Position numbers and translations under genes: made by a program. The notes beneath the pieces were generated by a model. It searched no databases. It was given only the letters and a program-made list of their open reading frames with translations, and was not told the DNA's origin. From positions 1-47,052 of the forward strand of contig CAMWJL010000007.1 of NCBI GenBank assembly GCA_947174565.1: a stretch of DNA of 47,052 bases, read 5' to 3'. This stretch comes from an uncultured Prevotellaceae bacterium (GTDB lineage: Bacteria; Bacteroidota; Bacteroidia; Bacteroidales; Bacteroidaceae). Positions 23,473 to 30,810 of this stretch are shown one piece after another. Each line of letters starts with the position of its first letter. The stretch's first letter is position 1.

Positions 23473-25491
23473 TTATAGCGGGTCAACATCATAGTAGATA
23501 TTGAGGTTCTTGGCGATGGGCATGGCTAACATTTGTTGTTGGATGGTCAAAAGGGAGGTGCGTACCTTGTCGCTGGATGCGTTGAGTTCTATCTTGAGCA
23601 TGATTTTGCGGATGTAGAGCGACTGGATGCGAGCGACGGGTGGACGATCAGGACCTAATACGCGCTCTCCGAACGTCTTGCGCAAGCGTGCTGCCATGTC
23701 GTCGGACAAGTGGTCGAGCAGGTGGTCGTCGCGGTGTCTCAGATAGACGTAAATCAGACGGTAGAAGGGAGGGTAGCGGAAGAGTTGACGCTCTGTCATT
23801 TGGGTGTAAAACATCGTCCAGTAGTCGTTCTGTGTGATTTGTCGGATGATGTCGTTGTCGGCTGAGCGTGTCTGTAAGATGACAAGGCCTGGGGTCTTGT
23901 TGCGCCCTGCACGTCCTGCTACTTGGCTCATTGTCTGGAAGGTACGTTCATAGCTGCGGAAGTCGGGCAGATTGAGCATGGTGTCGGCATCGAGTATGCC
24001 CACAACGGACACGTTGTCGAAGTCGAGACCTTTGGTGACCATCTGTGTACCGATGAGGATGTCTGCTTGATGTTTGGCGAAACCGTCGATGATGCGCTCA
24101 TGTTGTAGACGAGTTTTGGCGGTGTCGAGGTCCATGCGCAGGGTGGTGGCTTCGGGGAAGAGGCGAGTGATTTGCTCTTCAATCTTTTCAGTGCCAGTGC
24201 CGATGTCGATGAACTTCTCGCCTTCGCAAGCAGGGCAACGCTCGGGGATGCGTGTGCTGTAGCCGCAGTAGTGGCAAGTCATGGCGGCACTCTTCTTGTG
24301 CAGGGTGAGGGTCACGTCGCAGTGGGGGCATCGTGGCACCCATCCGCACTGCTTGCATTCGATGAGCGAGGAGAATCCGCGTCGGTTTTGGAAGAGGATG
24401 ACCTGTTCGTGGCGGTCGAGCGCAGCACGCATCACCTCGACGAGGCGAGGCGAAAAGATCCCTTTCATCAGTTTCTTCCGTTTGGCCTCTTTGATGTCCA
24501 CCACCTCTACGGTGGGTAGCTGCATGTTGCGAAAGCGTTGATTGAGTGGCACATAGCCGTAGCGTCCCTTGCGTGCCCAGTGATAAATCTCGAAAGAGGG
24601 AGTGGCAGTGCCGAGCAACGTCTTGGCACCAAACAGGTGTGCCAGCATGATGGCGGCATTGCGGGCGTGGTAGCGCGGTGCTGGCTCTTGTTGCTTGTAG
24701 CTCTGTTCGTGCTCTTCATCAACGATGACAAGCCCGAGATGCTGGAAGGGGAGGAAAATGCTGGAACGCACGCCCAAGATGAGTGGGTAGGGGGTGTTGG
24801 ATGCCTGCCGCTTGTAGATGGCAAGCCTTTGTGCATCAGTGAATTTGGAGTGATAGACACCCATCCGCTCACCGAAGAAGTGGTGGAGGCGTTCGGTGAT
24901 TTGTGTGGTCAGGGCAATCTCGGGCAAGAGATAGAGCACTTGCTTCCCCTGACGGAGATATTGGTCGATGAGGTGGATGTAAATCTCGGTCTTGCCCGAC
25001 GAGGTGACACCGTGCAGGAGGGTGATGTTCTTTGTTTGGAAAGAATGCACCACCTCGTCCATCGCTGTCTGTTGTGCAGGTGAGAGGGGTTGAGGCGCGG
25101 AGGTCACGAATTGTTGCAGTTCTGCGGCTTTCGGACTTCGTGGCTTTCCCGAGGCTTTGAGAGCTTTCTCGTCCGTGGGTTTCATGGCACCAGGAAGTCC
25201 AGCCTTCATCACGTCGCCAAGGGGGCACATGTAGTAGTTGGCAATCCATTGCCAAAAAGCGAACTGCTGTTCGTTTACTGCGGGTTGTTCGTCGAGCACA
25301 TTGATGATGGCTTTTACGTCCACTCCTTGTGGTGCTTTCTCATGGACGGAACTGACGATTCCCGTGTAAATCTTGTTTTTGCCGAGGGGTACAACAACTC
25401 GACAGCCTCGCATCACTCGTGCCTGTAGTTCAGGCGGAACGAGGTATGTGAAGCTGTCGAATGGAATAGGTAGGATGATGTCGGCAAACAT
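23473..25491 (-). CDS. priA: Primosomal protein N' (PriA helicase), short form without a recognisable winged-helix domain
   Basis: 672 residues from ATG 25491. N-terminal 3'-end-binding domain about 1-100 (ADIILPIPFDSFTYLVP to NYYMCPLGDVMKAGLP). Helicase: LSPAQQTAMDEV (about 135), Walker A HGVTSSGKTEIY (about 159-170), DEEH (about 255). Eight zinc-binding cysteines (ECKQCGWVPRCPHCD and CHYCGYSTRIPERCPAC), then LIGTQMVTKGLDFDNVS and QVAGRAGR. The protein reloads replication forks at stalled or D-loop structures. In E. coli about 100 residues, mostly winged helix, separate the first domain from the helicase; here only about 35 do. It starts 13 bp after the beta-barrel gene stop, so the two probably share a transcript. 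Confidence 0.93.
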   Translation of the reverse strand: MFADIILPIPFDSFTYLVPPELQARVMRGCRVVVPLGKNKIYTGIVSSVHEKAPQGVDVKAIINVLDEQPAVNEQQFAFWQWIANYYMCPLGDVMKAGLPGAMKPTDEKALKASGKPRSPKAAELQQFVTSAPQPLSPAQQTAMDEVVHSFQTKNITLLHGVTSSGKTEIYIHLIDQYLRQGKQVLYLLPEIALTTQITERLHHFFGERMGVYHSKFTDAQRLAIYKRQASNTPYPLILGVRSSIFLPFQHLGLVIVDEEHEQSYKQQEPAPRYHARNAAIMLAHLFGAKTLLGTATPSFEIYHWARKGRYGYVPLNQRFRNMQLPTVEVVDIKEAKRKKLMKGIFSPRLVEVMRAALDRHEQVILFQNRRGFSSLIECKQCGWVPRCPHCDVTLTLHKKSAAMTCHYCGYSTRIPERCPACEGEKFIDIGTGTEKIEEQITRLFPEATTLRMDLDTAKTRLQHERIIDGFAKHQADILIGTQMVTKGLDFDNVSVVGILDADTMLNLPDFRSYERTFQTMSQVAGRAGRNKTPGLVILQTRSADNDIIRQITQNDYWTMFYTQMTERQLFRYPPFYRLIYVYLRHRDDHLLDHLSDDMAARLRKTFGERVLGPDRPPVARIQSLYIRKIMLKIELNASSDKVRTSLLTIQQQMLAMPIAKNLNIYYDVDPL

Positions 25492-25504
25492 CAACAGTAG
25501 TGGC

Positions 25505-26128
25505 TTAGAGCAGGTAAGTCAACGAAATCTGATGTACGTTGTTCTTGAGTTTGCCCTTTATTGCATTGCCAGCTGTGTCCAAAACTGTCACCTCACCCGT
25601 GTTACCCAAGCCGATGTTATAGTTGTAACCAACACGGAAGTGTTTCAGCACCGTGGCGCCCAAACCGACGTTCCAGCTGAACACGGACTTTTTCAATGCC
25701 CATCCGTCAGTGTCTCCCCAATCTTTCCAGTTACGGTCGCCGACGTTCCAAGAGAATTGTGGGCCTGTAGCGAGATAAACGCTTGCCAAACTGCTGAAGC
25801 CAATGGTATATTTGGCGTTGATGGGCAGCGAGATGTAGTGAAGCGTTTTGTTATGGCGTTCGCCTTCGTCAGTGAGACCCACGCAACGGTTATCATAAAG
25901 CAGTGATACATCTGCGCCCAGTCCTACGAGTGGAATGGTCACATCGGCAGTCAGACCTGCGAAGAAGCCGTTCCTGTTCTTCTCGTCGATGTTGTCATAA
26001 ACATTTTTAAGGCTGACATTGTTCACGTTAAGACCTGCCTTAACACCGAATTTTACCTGTGCCTGTGAAGGCAGGGCGAATGCAAATGCTGCTACGATGA
26101 CAGCCATGCTCAGAAAATTCTTTCTCAT
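25505..26128 (-). CDS. Small outer-membrane beta-barrel protein (porin-like / OMP_b-brl type)
   Basis: 207 residues from MRKNFLSMAVIVAAFAFALPSQAQ, a clean signal peptide cleaved after SQAQ. The rest is alternating beta-strand pattern beginning VKFGVKAGLNVNNVS, the usual start of Bacteroidetes outer-membrane beta-barrel domains, with YNYNIGLGNTGEV and a terminal strand ending HQISLTYLL, a typical outer-membrane signature. About eight strands are expected. The role is unknown. A longer in-frame start at 26185 would precede or overlap the likely promoter and lacks a signal peptide, so 26128 is chosen. Confidence 0.85.
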   Translation of the reverse strand: MRKNFLSMAVIVAAFAFALPSQAQVKFGVKAGLNVNNVSLKNVYDNIDEKNRNGFFAGLTADVTIPLVGLGADVSLLYDNRCVGLTDEGERHNKTLHYISLPINAKYTIGFSSLASVYLATGPQFSWNVGDRNWKDWGDTDGWALKKSVFSWNVGLGATVLKHFRVGYNYNIGLGNTGEVTVLDTAGNAIKGKLKNNVHQISLTYLL

Positions 26129-26173
26129 ACGCACTGTTGTGTCTTTAAGATGGTTGGTAAATGAATTTGCGTA

Positions 26174-26181
26174 CAAAGTAA
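26174..26181 (-). promoter_or_regulatory. Possible -7 element for the beta-barrel-priA unit
   Basis: Minus strand TTACTTTG differs from TAnnTTTG at one position. No clear TTG lies at the usual distance. It gives a leader of about 40 nt. Confidence 0.35.
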
Positions 26182-26213
26182 GCACTTTTTTTTTGAATAC
26201 GGAAATATTTGTA

Positions 26214-26288
26214 CAAAAAATATAATGCTGTCACAAATACGGTCTTTATTAAAACCACTGTCATACGGAACTGTAGCGATGTCAGCAT
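26214..26288 (-). terminator. Possible terminator after the beta-CASP gene
   Basis: ATGCTGTCA (26225-26233) pairs with TGTCAGCAT (26280-26288) with one mismatch, around a 46-nt loop. The minus strand then reads TATATTTTTTG. The large loop makes this weak. Confidence 0.35.
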
Positions 26289-26310
26289 CTTGCCCACCCA
26301 CTATTTATCA

Positions 26311-27606
26311 TCAAATAAATTCTATGTCGATATTGCTTAACGTATGATTTTTCGTTATAACCTTCTTCTGCAGGTGGGAAGGAATGCCAATAGAAGAAAA
26401 ATCTGTATCTTTCTCCTTATGAATGGGTAGAATGGCAAGCCTTGGATTAACCAATTCGCAAATTCTACATAGTACATCTGTTGTAGCATGTCCGCTTGTA
26501 TGGAGAGACTCTATGGTTGCAAAGCGTTTTTGTAAACGTATATAATCTTCCTTTTTTGTATCCTCCCTATTGATATAACCATCCCACATGGAATAGATGA
26601 GAATCGGTCTTTCTGATGTGGGCAGTATCGAAAAGATTTGGTCTAAAAGCGAGTGGAATTTTTCGCTACTCCGTACAAACATGGTAAAACCGTTGCTAAT
26701 CATCCAGTTCTTTAATTTGATGTTCCTGTCTTCGTACATATATATAGTGCCGAATTTAAAGCAAGTGGATTCTTTTCCCGTTGAAGACCTTTTCTGTCCT
26801 GCTGTTGTTGAAAAAATATCAAGTAGATCTTTTTGATATTTATCTGCTAACAATGGGCGATAGGAAGGCATTTGCCGCGTGGCATTTTTGAAACTGGCAA
26901 GCCGTTCCATATCGGTGGATGAGCAATGGACAAATACATATTTGTGTTCTTTCATAAGCTCGGCTGCTTTTCGTGACAACTCCGCTTCGGTTAGTATAGC
27001 CTCGTTTTTTCGGGCGAGCATGGTTCCTTCGATGATTAACACATCGACTTGTCCAATATATTTTTGAATAGTAGGAAGTAACCCTTTGCTCAAATAGCCA
27101 TGCCTACGGAAATCACCTGTGTGCAGGATGCGTTTCCCTTCCGCTTCTATCAGGAACATATAGGCATCATAAGCCGAATGGCTGACAAAATAGGGAGTCA
27201 CTATGATGTCCCCGAAATGCAGCGTCTGCTTCTCATGAAAAGTGTGCAAGTTAGAAGCGATGTTTAGCGCATGTTGGTATTTCTGTTTACCTGCTTCGTC
27301 TGGCAGGTGAGATAATTGCTCATATTTTCTGCAAACAACTTGTTTCGCCACTTCACCAATGTATTGCGGAATATCATTCGGTACATGATGAAACAGCCCT
27401 ATGTGGTCACCATGGTAATGAGTATAAAGTATGGCAGAACAACCCTTTGTGATTTCTGCAACAGCCAAGTCGTCATCATAGACATCCTTGTTCTTTGTGC
27501 TGTTAGGCAAAATATGCCCCAGGTCTATAATGATATTGTCTTTCGCTGTTGATATGCGAGTAATCTGTCCGCCAATCTGTTCTGCGCGGTGAATCGTTAT
27601 TTGCAT
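26311..27606 (-). CDS. MBL-fold beta-CASP nuclease, RNase J-like
   Basis: 431 residues. Metallo-beta-lactamase motifs: THYHGDHIG (about 62-70), SHSAYDAYMF (142-151) and HTGDFR (162-167). Beta-CASP features follow: IIEGTML (191-197), HTSGHATTD (369-377, motif B type) and LPIHKEKD (393-400, motif C type). Only nucleic-acid-cutting MBL proteins such as RNase J and CPSF73 have this combination. It is shorter than RNase J (about 550) and seems to lack the C-terminal domain. The gene overlaps the upstream PD-(D/E)XK-like gene by 10 nt, and both are AT-richer than their neighbours (near 40% GC on sampled lines, against about 60% in a sampled priA line). A second-function nuclease acquired with its partner is inferred; a housekeeping RNase J role is less likely. 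Confidence 0.85.
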   Translation of the reverse strand: MQITIHRAEQIGGQITRISTAKDNIIIDLGHILPNSTKNKDVYDDDLAVAEITKGCSAILYTHYHGDHIGLFHHVPNDIPQYIGEVAKQVVCRKYEQLSHLPDEAGKQKYQHALNIASNLHTFHEKQTLHFGDIIVTPYFVSHSAYDAYMFLIEAEGKRILHTGDFRRHGYLSKGLLPTIQKYIGQVDVLIIEGTMLARKNEAILTEAELSRKAAELMKEHKYVFVHCSSTDMERLASFKNATRQMPSYRPLLADKYQKDLLDIFSTTAGQKRSSTGKESTCFKFGTIYMYEDRNIKLKNWMISNGFTMFVRSSEKFHSLLDQIFSILPTSERPILIYSMWDGYINREDTKKEDYIRLQKRFATIESLHTSGHATTDVLCRICELVNPRLAILPIHKEKDTDFSSIGIPSHLQKKVITKNHTLSNIDIEFI

Positions 27607-28559
27607 AAGTCGGGATAATCTACAATGAGCGTATCAAAATCTGTTCTTTCTTTCAGGTTTTCCATATAGGTGATTCGTTCTTCTCTCCCTTTTGTGAGTT
27701 TTTCGTAAGTATTTACAATCAGTAGTTCGGGCTTCAGGGAAACCTCTTCAATTTCAGTTTCACCATTCCACAAGTTGGTGCGTTTCTTGATTCGCAATAA
27801 TTTTGAGTAATAGTCTTTCAACTCTTTCGTGTGCTTGTTGATGAATTTACAGTATTCTGTCATTTGCTCAATGATTTCCGGCTCTCCTTCTTTGCTTCTT
27901 AGTCGGGGGTCTGTTATCAGCTTTAATTCAATGAATACCAACTTCTTGTTCTCTCTCAGTTCCACTAAATCGAACCGAATGAGTTCTTTCTCTCCCGTCC
28001 GATAGGCGAACTCTGAATCAATGTAACGATTTGGAAAACATAGTTTCAACTCTCCTTGTACCCATTTTTCACTGGATGTATATACCCCTTTTCGTTGGTT
28101 CGCTTCTTTTTTAGGGGAAAGTTTGTGATACTCTTCGCGGATTTTCCCTTTTATGTCTTCTATGCCATCCTTGCTCAGAAGTTGCTTAATGCAGTCTTGG
28201 TAAGTGGCTGTTTCATCGGATTCACCTAAATATTTTTGATGTGTTTCGGTTGCAATTTCTCCTCCTGTCCATCGAACCAAAGCCACATTGCCGCCGTAAT
28301 AATATACATTGGCATAGTTATCCTTGCGTATTTCCACATATAGTTCCTTGTCATCCAATAGGTTCTTCCACCATTGCGGAGGGTTGTTCTCTAACACTGA
28401 CCATAATAGAAAATCCTCATTTAATGCACCGAAATGTCCATTTGTTTTTTGTTTAAGCATATTCATAATGTTTTCATTTATTTGTGTTTCACTGAGTTTC
28501 TGCTTCGTTGGAGTTATTTTTAACTTCCGAAGTTTTACTCCCTGTTTGTGTGCATCCAT
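27597..28559 (-). CDS. PD-(D/E)XK nuclease-like protein of unknown role
   Basis: 320 residues; I do not recognise the family by name. Residues about 165-240 fit a PD-(D/E)XK fold: VQGELKL, then RFDLVELRENKK (Asp197), VFIELKL (Glu211, Lys213) and a following QMTEYCKFI (Gln232, Tyr236), like the Q-x-x-x-Y element of several nuclease families. The N-terminal half (about 1-150) is charged, with a WW-containing segment (NNPPQWWKNLL) and YYYGGNVALVRW, possibly a recognition domain. It is the first gene of a two-gene unit whose second member is a beta-CASP nuclease. A strong promoter and a 5' hairpin precede it. Low GC suggests horizontal gain. Confidence 0.72.
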   Translation of the reverse strand: MDAHKQGVKLRKLKITPTKQKLSETQINENIMNMLKQKTNGHFGALNEDFLLWSVLENNPPQWWKNLLDDKELYVEIRKDNYANVYYYGGNVALVRWTGGEIATETHQKYLGESDETATYQDCIKQLLSKDGIEDIKGKIREEYHKLSPKKEANQRKGVYTSSEKWVQGELKLCFPNRYIDSEFAYRTGEKELIRFDLVELRENKKLVFIELKLITDPRLRSKEGEPEIIEQMTEYCKFINKHTKELKDYYSKLLRIKKRTNLWNGETEIEEVSLKPELLIVNTYEKLTKGREERITYMENLKERTDFDTLIVDYPDLCK

Positions 28560-28604
28560 AGTGGCTTCAAATTTAGAGGATTGATTACTGTTTTTTCTCC
28601 TGAC

Positions 28605-28657
28605 TATTCCTGAAACGTGTTGGCGAAAGCCGAATAGGTCTCCCCTGTTTCAGAATA
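28605..28657 (-). promoter_or_regulatory. Hairpin at the 5' end of the nuclease/beta-CASP transcript
   Basis: On the minus strand TATTCTGAAAC (28657-28647) pairs with GTTTCAGGAATA (28616-28605), 11 bp with one bulged G. Inside is a small GGC-TTTC-GCC hairpin. The predicted start of transcription (about 28652) falls at the foot of the stem, so the mRNA would begin with this fold. Confidence 0.5.
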
Positions 28658-28688
28658 CAAAGTTAGTAAAAAAGCCTTAACCTGTCAA
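28658..28688 (-). promoter_or_regulatory. Strong promoter for the nuclease/beta-CASP pair
   Basis: Minus strand TTGACA begins at 28688 and TAACTTTG (28665-28658) follows 20 bp after TTG. Both elements match the Bacteroidetes consensus fully. The leader is about 95 nt. Confidence 0.78.
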
Positions 28689-28853
28689 GAACGCGGTGAT
28701 TAAATTTTTCTCGCATACTGCTCATTGGCACTCATTGACCGCTGTTGCCCCCCCCGTCTGTTCGTAGCGAATATCTACGATTTTGTTGCTTGCTTGTGCC
28801 ATGATTGGCATTATTCTTGTGTTTCCTTTTTTTGAATCGAAATGTCCTCAAAA

Positions 28854-28918
28854 GGGGAGTGAGTCACACCCTTTCCGGGGAGTGAGTCACACCCTATTTG
28901 AGGTCTGAGTCACTCCCC
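28854..28918. repeat. Triple palindromic intergenic element C (23-bp period)
   Basis: GGGGAGTGAGTCACACCC occurs identically at 28854-28871 and 28877-28894. A third, inverted variant GAGGTCTGAGTCACTCCCC spans 28900-28918. The central TGAGTCA starts at 28860, 28883 and 28906, exactly 23 bp apart. It shares the TGAGTCACACCC core with element B. Confidence 0.9.
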
Positions 28919-29104
28919 TTTTGAGGTGCTAAAGGGACGTTTTTCGGGTCTTGGAACATCGTATGGCATACATCCGAAACATGGTTCAGATAATGCCTTG
29001 GAGTCTTGTAATCTTTGTCGTGGATACACTTTCTTGCTTTTCGTGTTCGCTCCCCCACCGCAGCGCGTTTCTCTGATTATGTTGATTGTCAGATGATTTA
29101 TGAG

Positions 29105-29126
29105 TTATTTACACCCCTGTTGATAA
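29105..29126. promoter_or_regulatory. Inverted pair of DnaA-box-like 9-mers
   Basis: TTATTTACA (29105-29113) and the complement of TTATCAACA (29118-29126) face each other across 4 bp. Each resembles the DnaA box TTATNCACA with one mismatch. No AT-rich unwinding region or further box cluster is visible, so a replication origin is not supported. Confidence 0.3.
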
Positions 29127-29143
29127 GTTTTTTGAAAAAAAAG

Positions 29144-29168
29144 AGGGAAAGTGTGGGGAATTGTGGGG
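29144..29168 (+). promoter_or_regulatory. MraZ-type operator (three GGG boxes, 10-bp period)
   Basis: AGGGA (29144), TGGGG (29154) and TGGGG (29164) are spaced exactly 10 bp apart with 5-nt gaps. MraZ is known to bind direct TGGGN repeats with 5-nt spacers upstream of mraZ. The boxes end 9 bp before the -7 element at 29178, a suitable place for repression of the whole dcw operon. Confidence 0.75.
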
Positions 29169-29177
29169 GATAATACT

Positions 29178-29185
29178 TATATTTG
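29178..29185 (+). promoter_or_regulatory. -7 element of the dcw operon promoter
   Basis: TATATTTG matches TAnnTTTG. The -33 region overlaps the MraZ boxes and has no good TTG at 19-21 bp. Transcription from near 29191 gives an 87-nt leader, which excludes the in-frame starts upstream of it. Confidence 0.6.
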
Positions 29186-29277
29186 CACATTATTTATTGG
29201 AAGGCGACTTAAAGTGGTTGAGAATCAGTGGGGAAGCAGTGGCGGAAAACCGAAGGATGCCTTTTGACGAAGAAAGT

Positions 29278-29724
29278 ATGATAAGATTCATTGGTGATTA
29301 TCCAGCAAAGACCGATGCCAAGGGCAGGGTTTTCCTGCCAGCGGCGTTTCGGAAGATACTCGAAGCGGAGGGCGAGCGAGGGCTTGTCTTGCGCAACGAT
29401 GTGTTCCAGAAGTGCTTGGTGCTCTATCCCGAATCGGTGTGGAACGCCCAGCTTGATGGTCTTCGTGCCCAAATGAATCAGTGGAACAGCCAGCAGCAAA
29501 TGATGTTGCGCATGTTTGAGGCTGACGCGGAGCCGATAGAGCTGGATGCTCAGGGTCGCCTGTTGCTCTCGAAACGCAAGTTGCAGTATGCTGGAATTGA
29601 GGGTGATGTGCGCTTTTTGGCGATGGTGGACCGCATTGAGATATGGAGCAAGCAGGCACTGGAGGAGGTGATGGCTCAGAGTGGTGGTCTTGGCGAAGCG
29701 ATGGAGGCGTTGTTGGGGCAGTAA
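29278..29724 (+). CDS. mraZ: Transcriptional regulator MraZ
   Basis: 148 residues from MIRFIGDYPAKTDAKGRVFLPAAFRK. Two AbrB/SpoVT-type DNA-binding halves are seen: DAKGRVFLPAAFRK (about 12-25) and DAQGRLLLSKRKLQYAG (about 89-105), each with the DxxGR signature. MraZ forms a ring that binds repeats in its own promoter and represses the dcw operon. Three fitting boxes lie at 29144-29168. Start 29278 is chosen because it matches the family N-terminus and follows AGAAAG; ATG 29257 is possible. Confidence 0.93.
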   Translation: MIRFIGDYPAKTDAKGRVFLPAAFRKILEAEGERGLVLRNDVFQKCLVLYPESVWNAQLDGLRAQMNQWNSQQQMMLRMFEADAEPIELDAQGRLLLSKRKLQYAGIEGDVRFLAMVDRIEIWSKQALEEVMAQSGGLGEAMEALLGQ

Positions 29725-29751
29725 GATGCCTGTGTGAGGAATCCCGAAAGA

Positions 29752-30681
29752 ATGAGGACGATGGCGGAACAAGAGACGATATACCATGTGCCTGTGCTGT
29801 TGAAGGAGAGCGTTGACGGGCTGAACATAGATGCAGGCGGTTGTTATGTGGATGTGACGTTTGGCGGTGGCGGACATAGCCGCGAAGTCCTGTCACGATT
29901 GGGCATGGAGGGGCACCTTTACAGTTTTGACCAAGATGCCGATGCGGAGAAGAATGCGGAGGGATTTGATACGGAGAAGTTTACGTTCGTGAGGAGCAAT
30001 TTCCGATTCTTGAAGAATTTCCTGCGGTATCACGGTGTGGAGCAGATTGATGGGCTGTTGGCAGACTTGGGCGTAAGTTCGCACCACTTTGATGACAGCG
30101 AGCGTGGTTTCTCGTTTCGTTTTGAGGGGATGCTCGACATGCGGATGAACCAGCGGGCGGGTCGTACAGCGGCGGATGTGGTGAACACCTATGAGGAGAA
30201 GCGGTTGGCGGATGTGTTCTATCTGTATGGCGAACTGAAACAGAGTCGGAAGTTGGCGGCTGCCATCGTGAAGGCAAGGCAGAACAAACGGGTGGAGACG
30301 ATTGGCGACTTTTTGGAGATTGTCAAGCCTTTCTTCCGCAACGAACGGGAAAAGAAAGAGTTGGCAAAGGTTTTTCAGGCTTTGCGCATTGAGGTGAACC
30401 ACGAAATGGATGCCTTGCGTGAGATGCTGAATGGGGCGAAGGAATTGCTCAAGCCTGGTGGACGGTTGGTGGTCATCACTTATCACTCGTTGGAAGACCG
30501 CATGGTGAAGAACCTGATGAAGACGGGCAACGTGGAGGGGCAGGAGGACAAGGACTTCTTCGGCAAAGTGAATACACCATTCCGATTGGTGAACCGACAG
30601 GTGATTGTGCCGAGTGACGAAGAGATGCTCAAGAATCCGCGAAGCCGCAGCGCGAAACTGCGCATTGCCGAGAAAATCTGA
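29752..30681 (+). CDS. rsmH: 16S rRNA (cytosine(1402)-N4)-methyltransferase RsmH
   Basis: About 309 residues. YHVPVLLKESVDGL opens the protein, followed by the SAM site YVDVTFGGGGHSREVL, DGLLADLGVSSHHFDDSERGFSF, RFEGMLDMRMNQ, and RLVVITYHSLEDRMVKNLM near 240. It methylates N4 of C1402 in 16S rRNA; the gene (formerly mraW) regularly sits second in dcw clusters. ATG 29752 and ATG 29761 are both possible starts, the second closer to the conserved region. A GTG at 29734 is unlikely. Confidence 0.95.
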   Translation: MRTMAEQETIYHVPVLLKESVDGLNIDAGGCYVDVTFGGGGHSREVLSRLGMEGHLYSFDQDADAEKNAEGFDTEKFTFVRSNFRFLKNFLRYHGVEQIDGLLADLGVSSHHFDDSERGFSFRFEGMLDMRMNQRAGRTAADVVNTYEEKRLADVFYLYGELKQSRKLAAAIVKARQNKRVETIGDFLEIVKPFFRNEREKKELAKVFQALRIEVNHEMDALREMLNGAKELLKPGGRLVVITYHSLEDRMVKNLMKTGNVEGQEDKDFFGKVNTPFRLVNRQVIVPSDEEMLKNPRSRSAKLRIAEKI

Positions 30682-30810
30682 TAGATTTGTGGGAATCGCC
30701 CCCTCTATGATAAGGACAAACAATCCACGCCTTGCAGAGACAGGCGATAAAGTGAGTTACACATTATTATATTTAAGGGACACCCGAAGAGGTGTGAAAG
30801 GAAGGACTTT

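Larger units (their letters stand above)
28560..29277. other. Divergent intergenic region upstream of the dcw cluster
   Basis: This 718-bp gap holds the cassette leader and promoter (28560-28688), a run of eight C (28748-28755), the triple palindrome (28854-28918), a pair of DnaA-box-like sites (29105-29126), the MraZ-type boxes (29144-29168), the mraZ -7 box (29178-29185) and the mraZ leader. No credible gene was seen. Confidence 0.6.

Noticed and set aside
26311-27606. Housekeeping RNase J
   Set aside because: Shorter than RNase J, without a visible C-terminal domain, AT-rich and coupled to a nuclease-like gene; not fully excluded.
28854-28918. Mini CRISPR array
   Set aside because: Spacers are only about 5 nt, the units are palindromic and one is inverted, and no cas genes are present.
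28690-29140. Replication origin
   Set aside because: Only two imperfect DnaA-like boxes; no box cluster, no AT-rich unwinding region, and dnaA is not adjacent.
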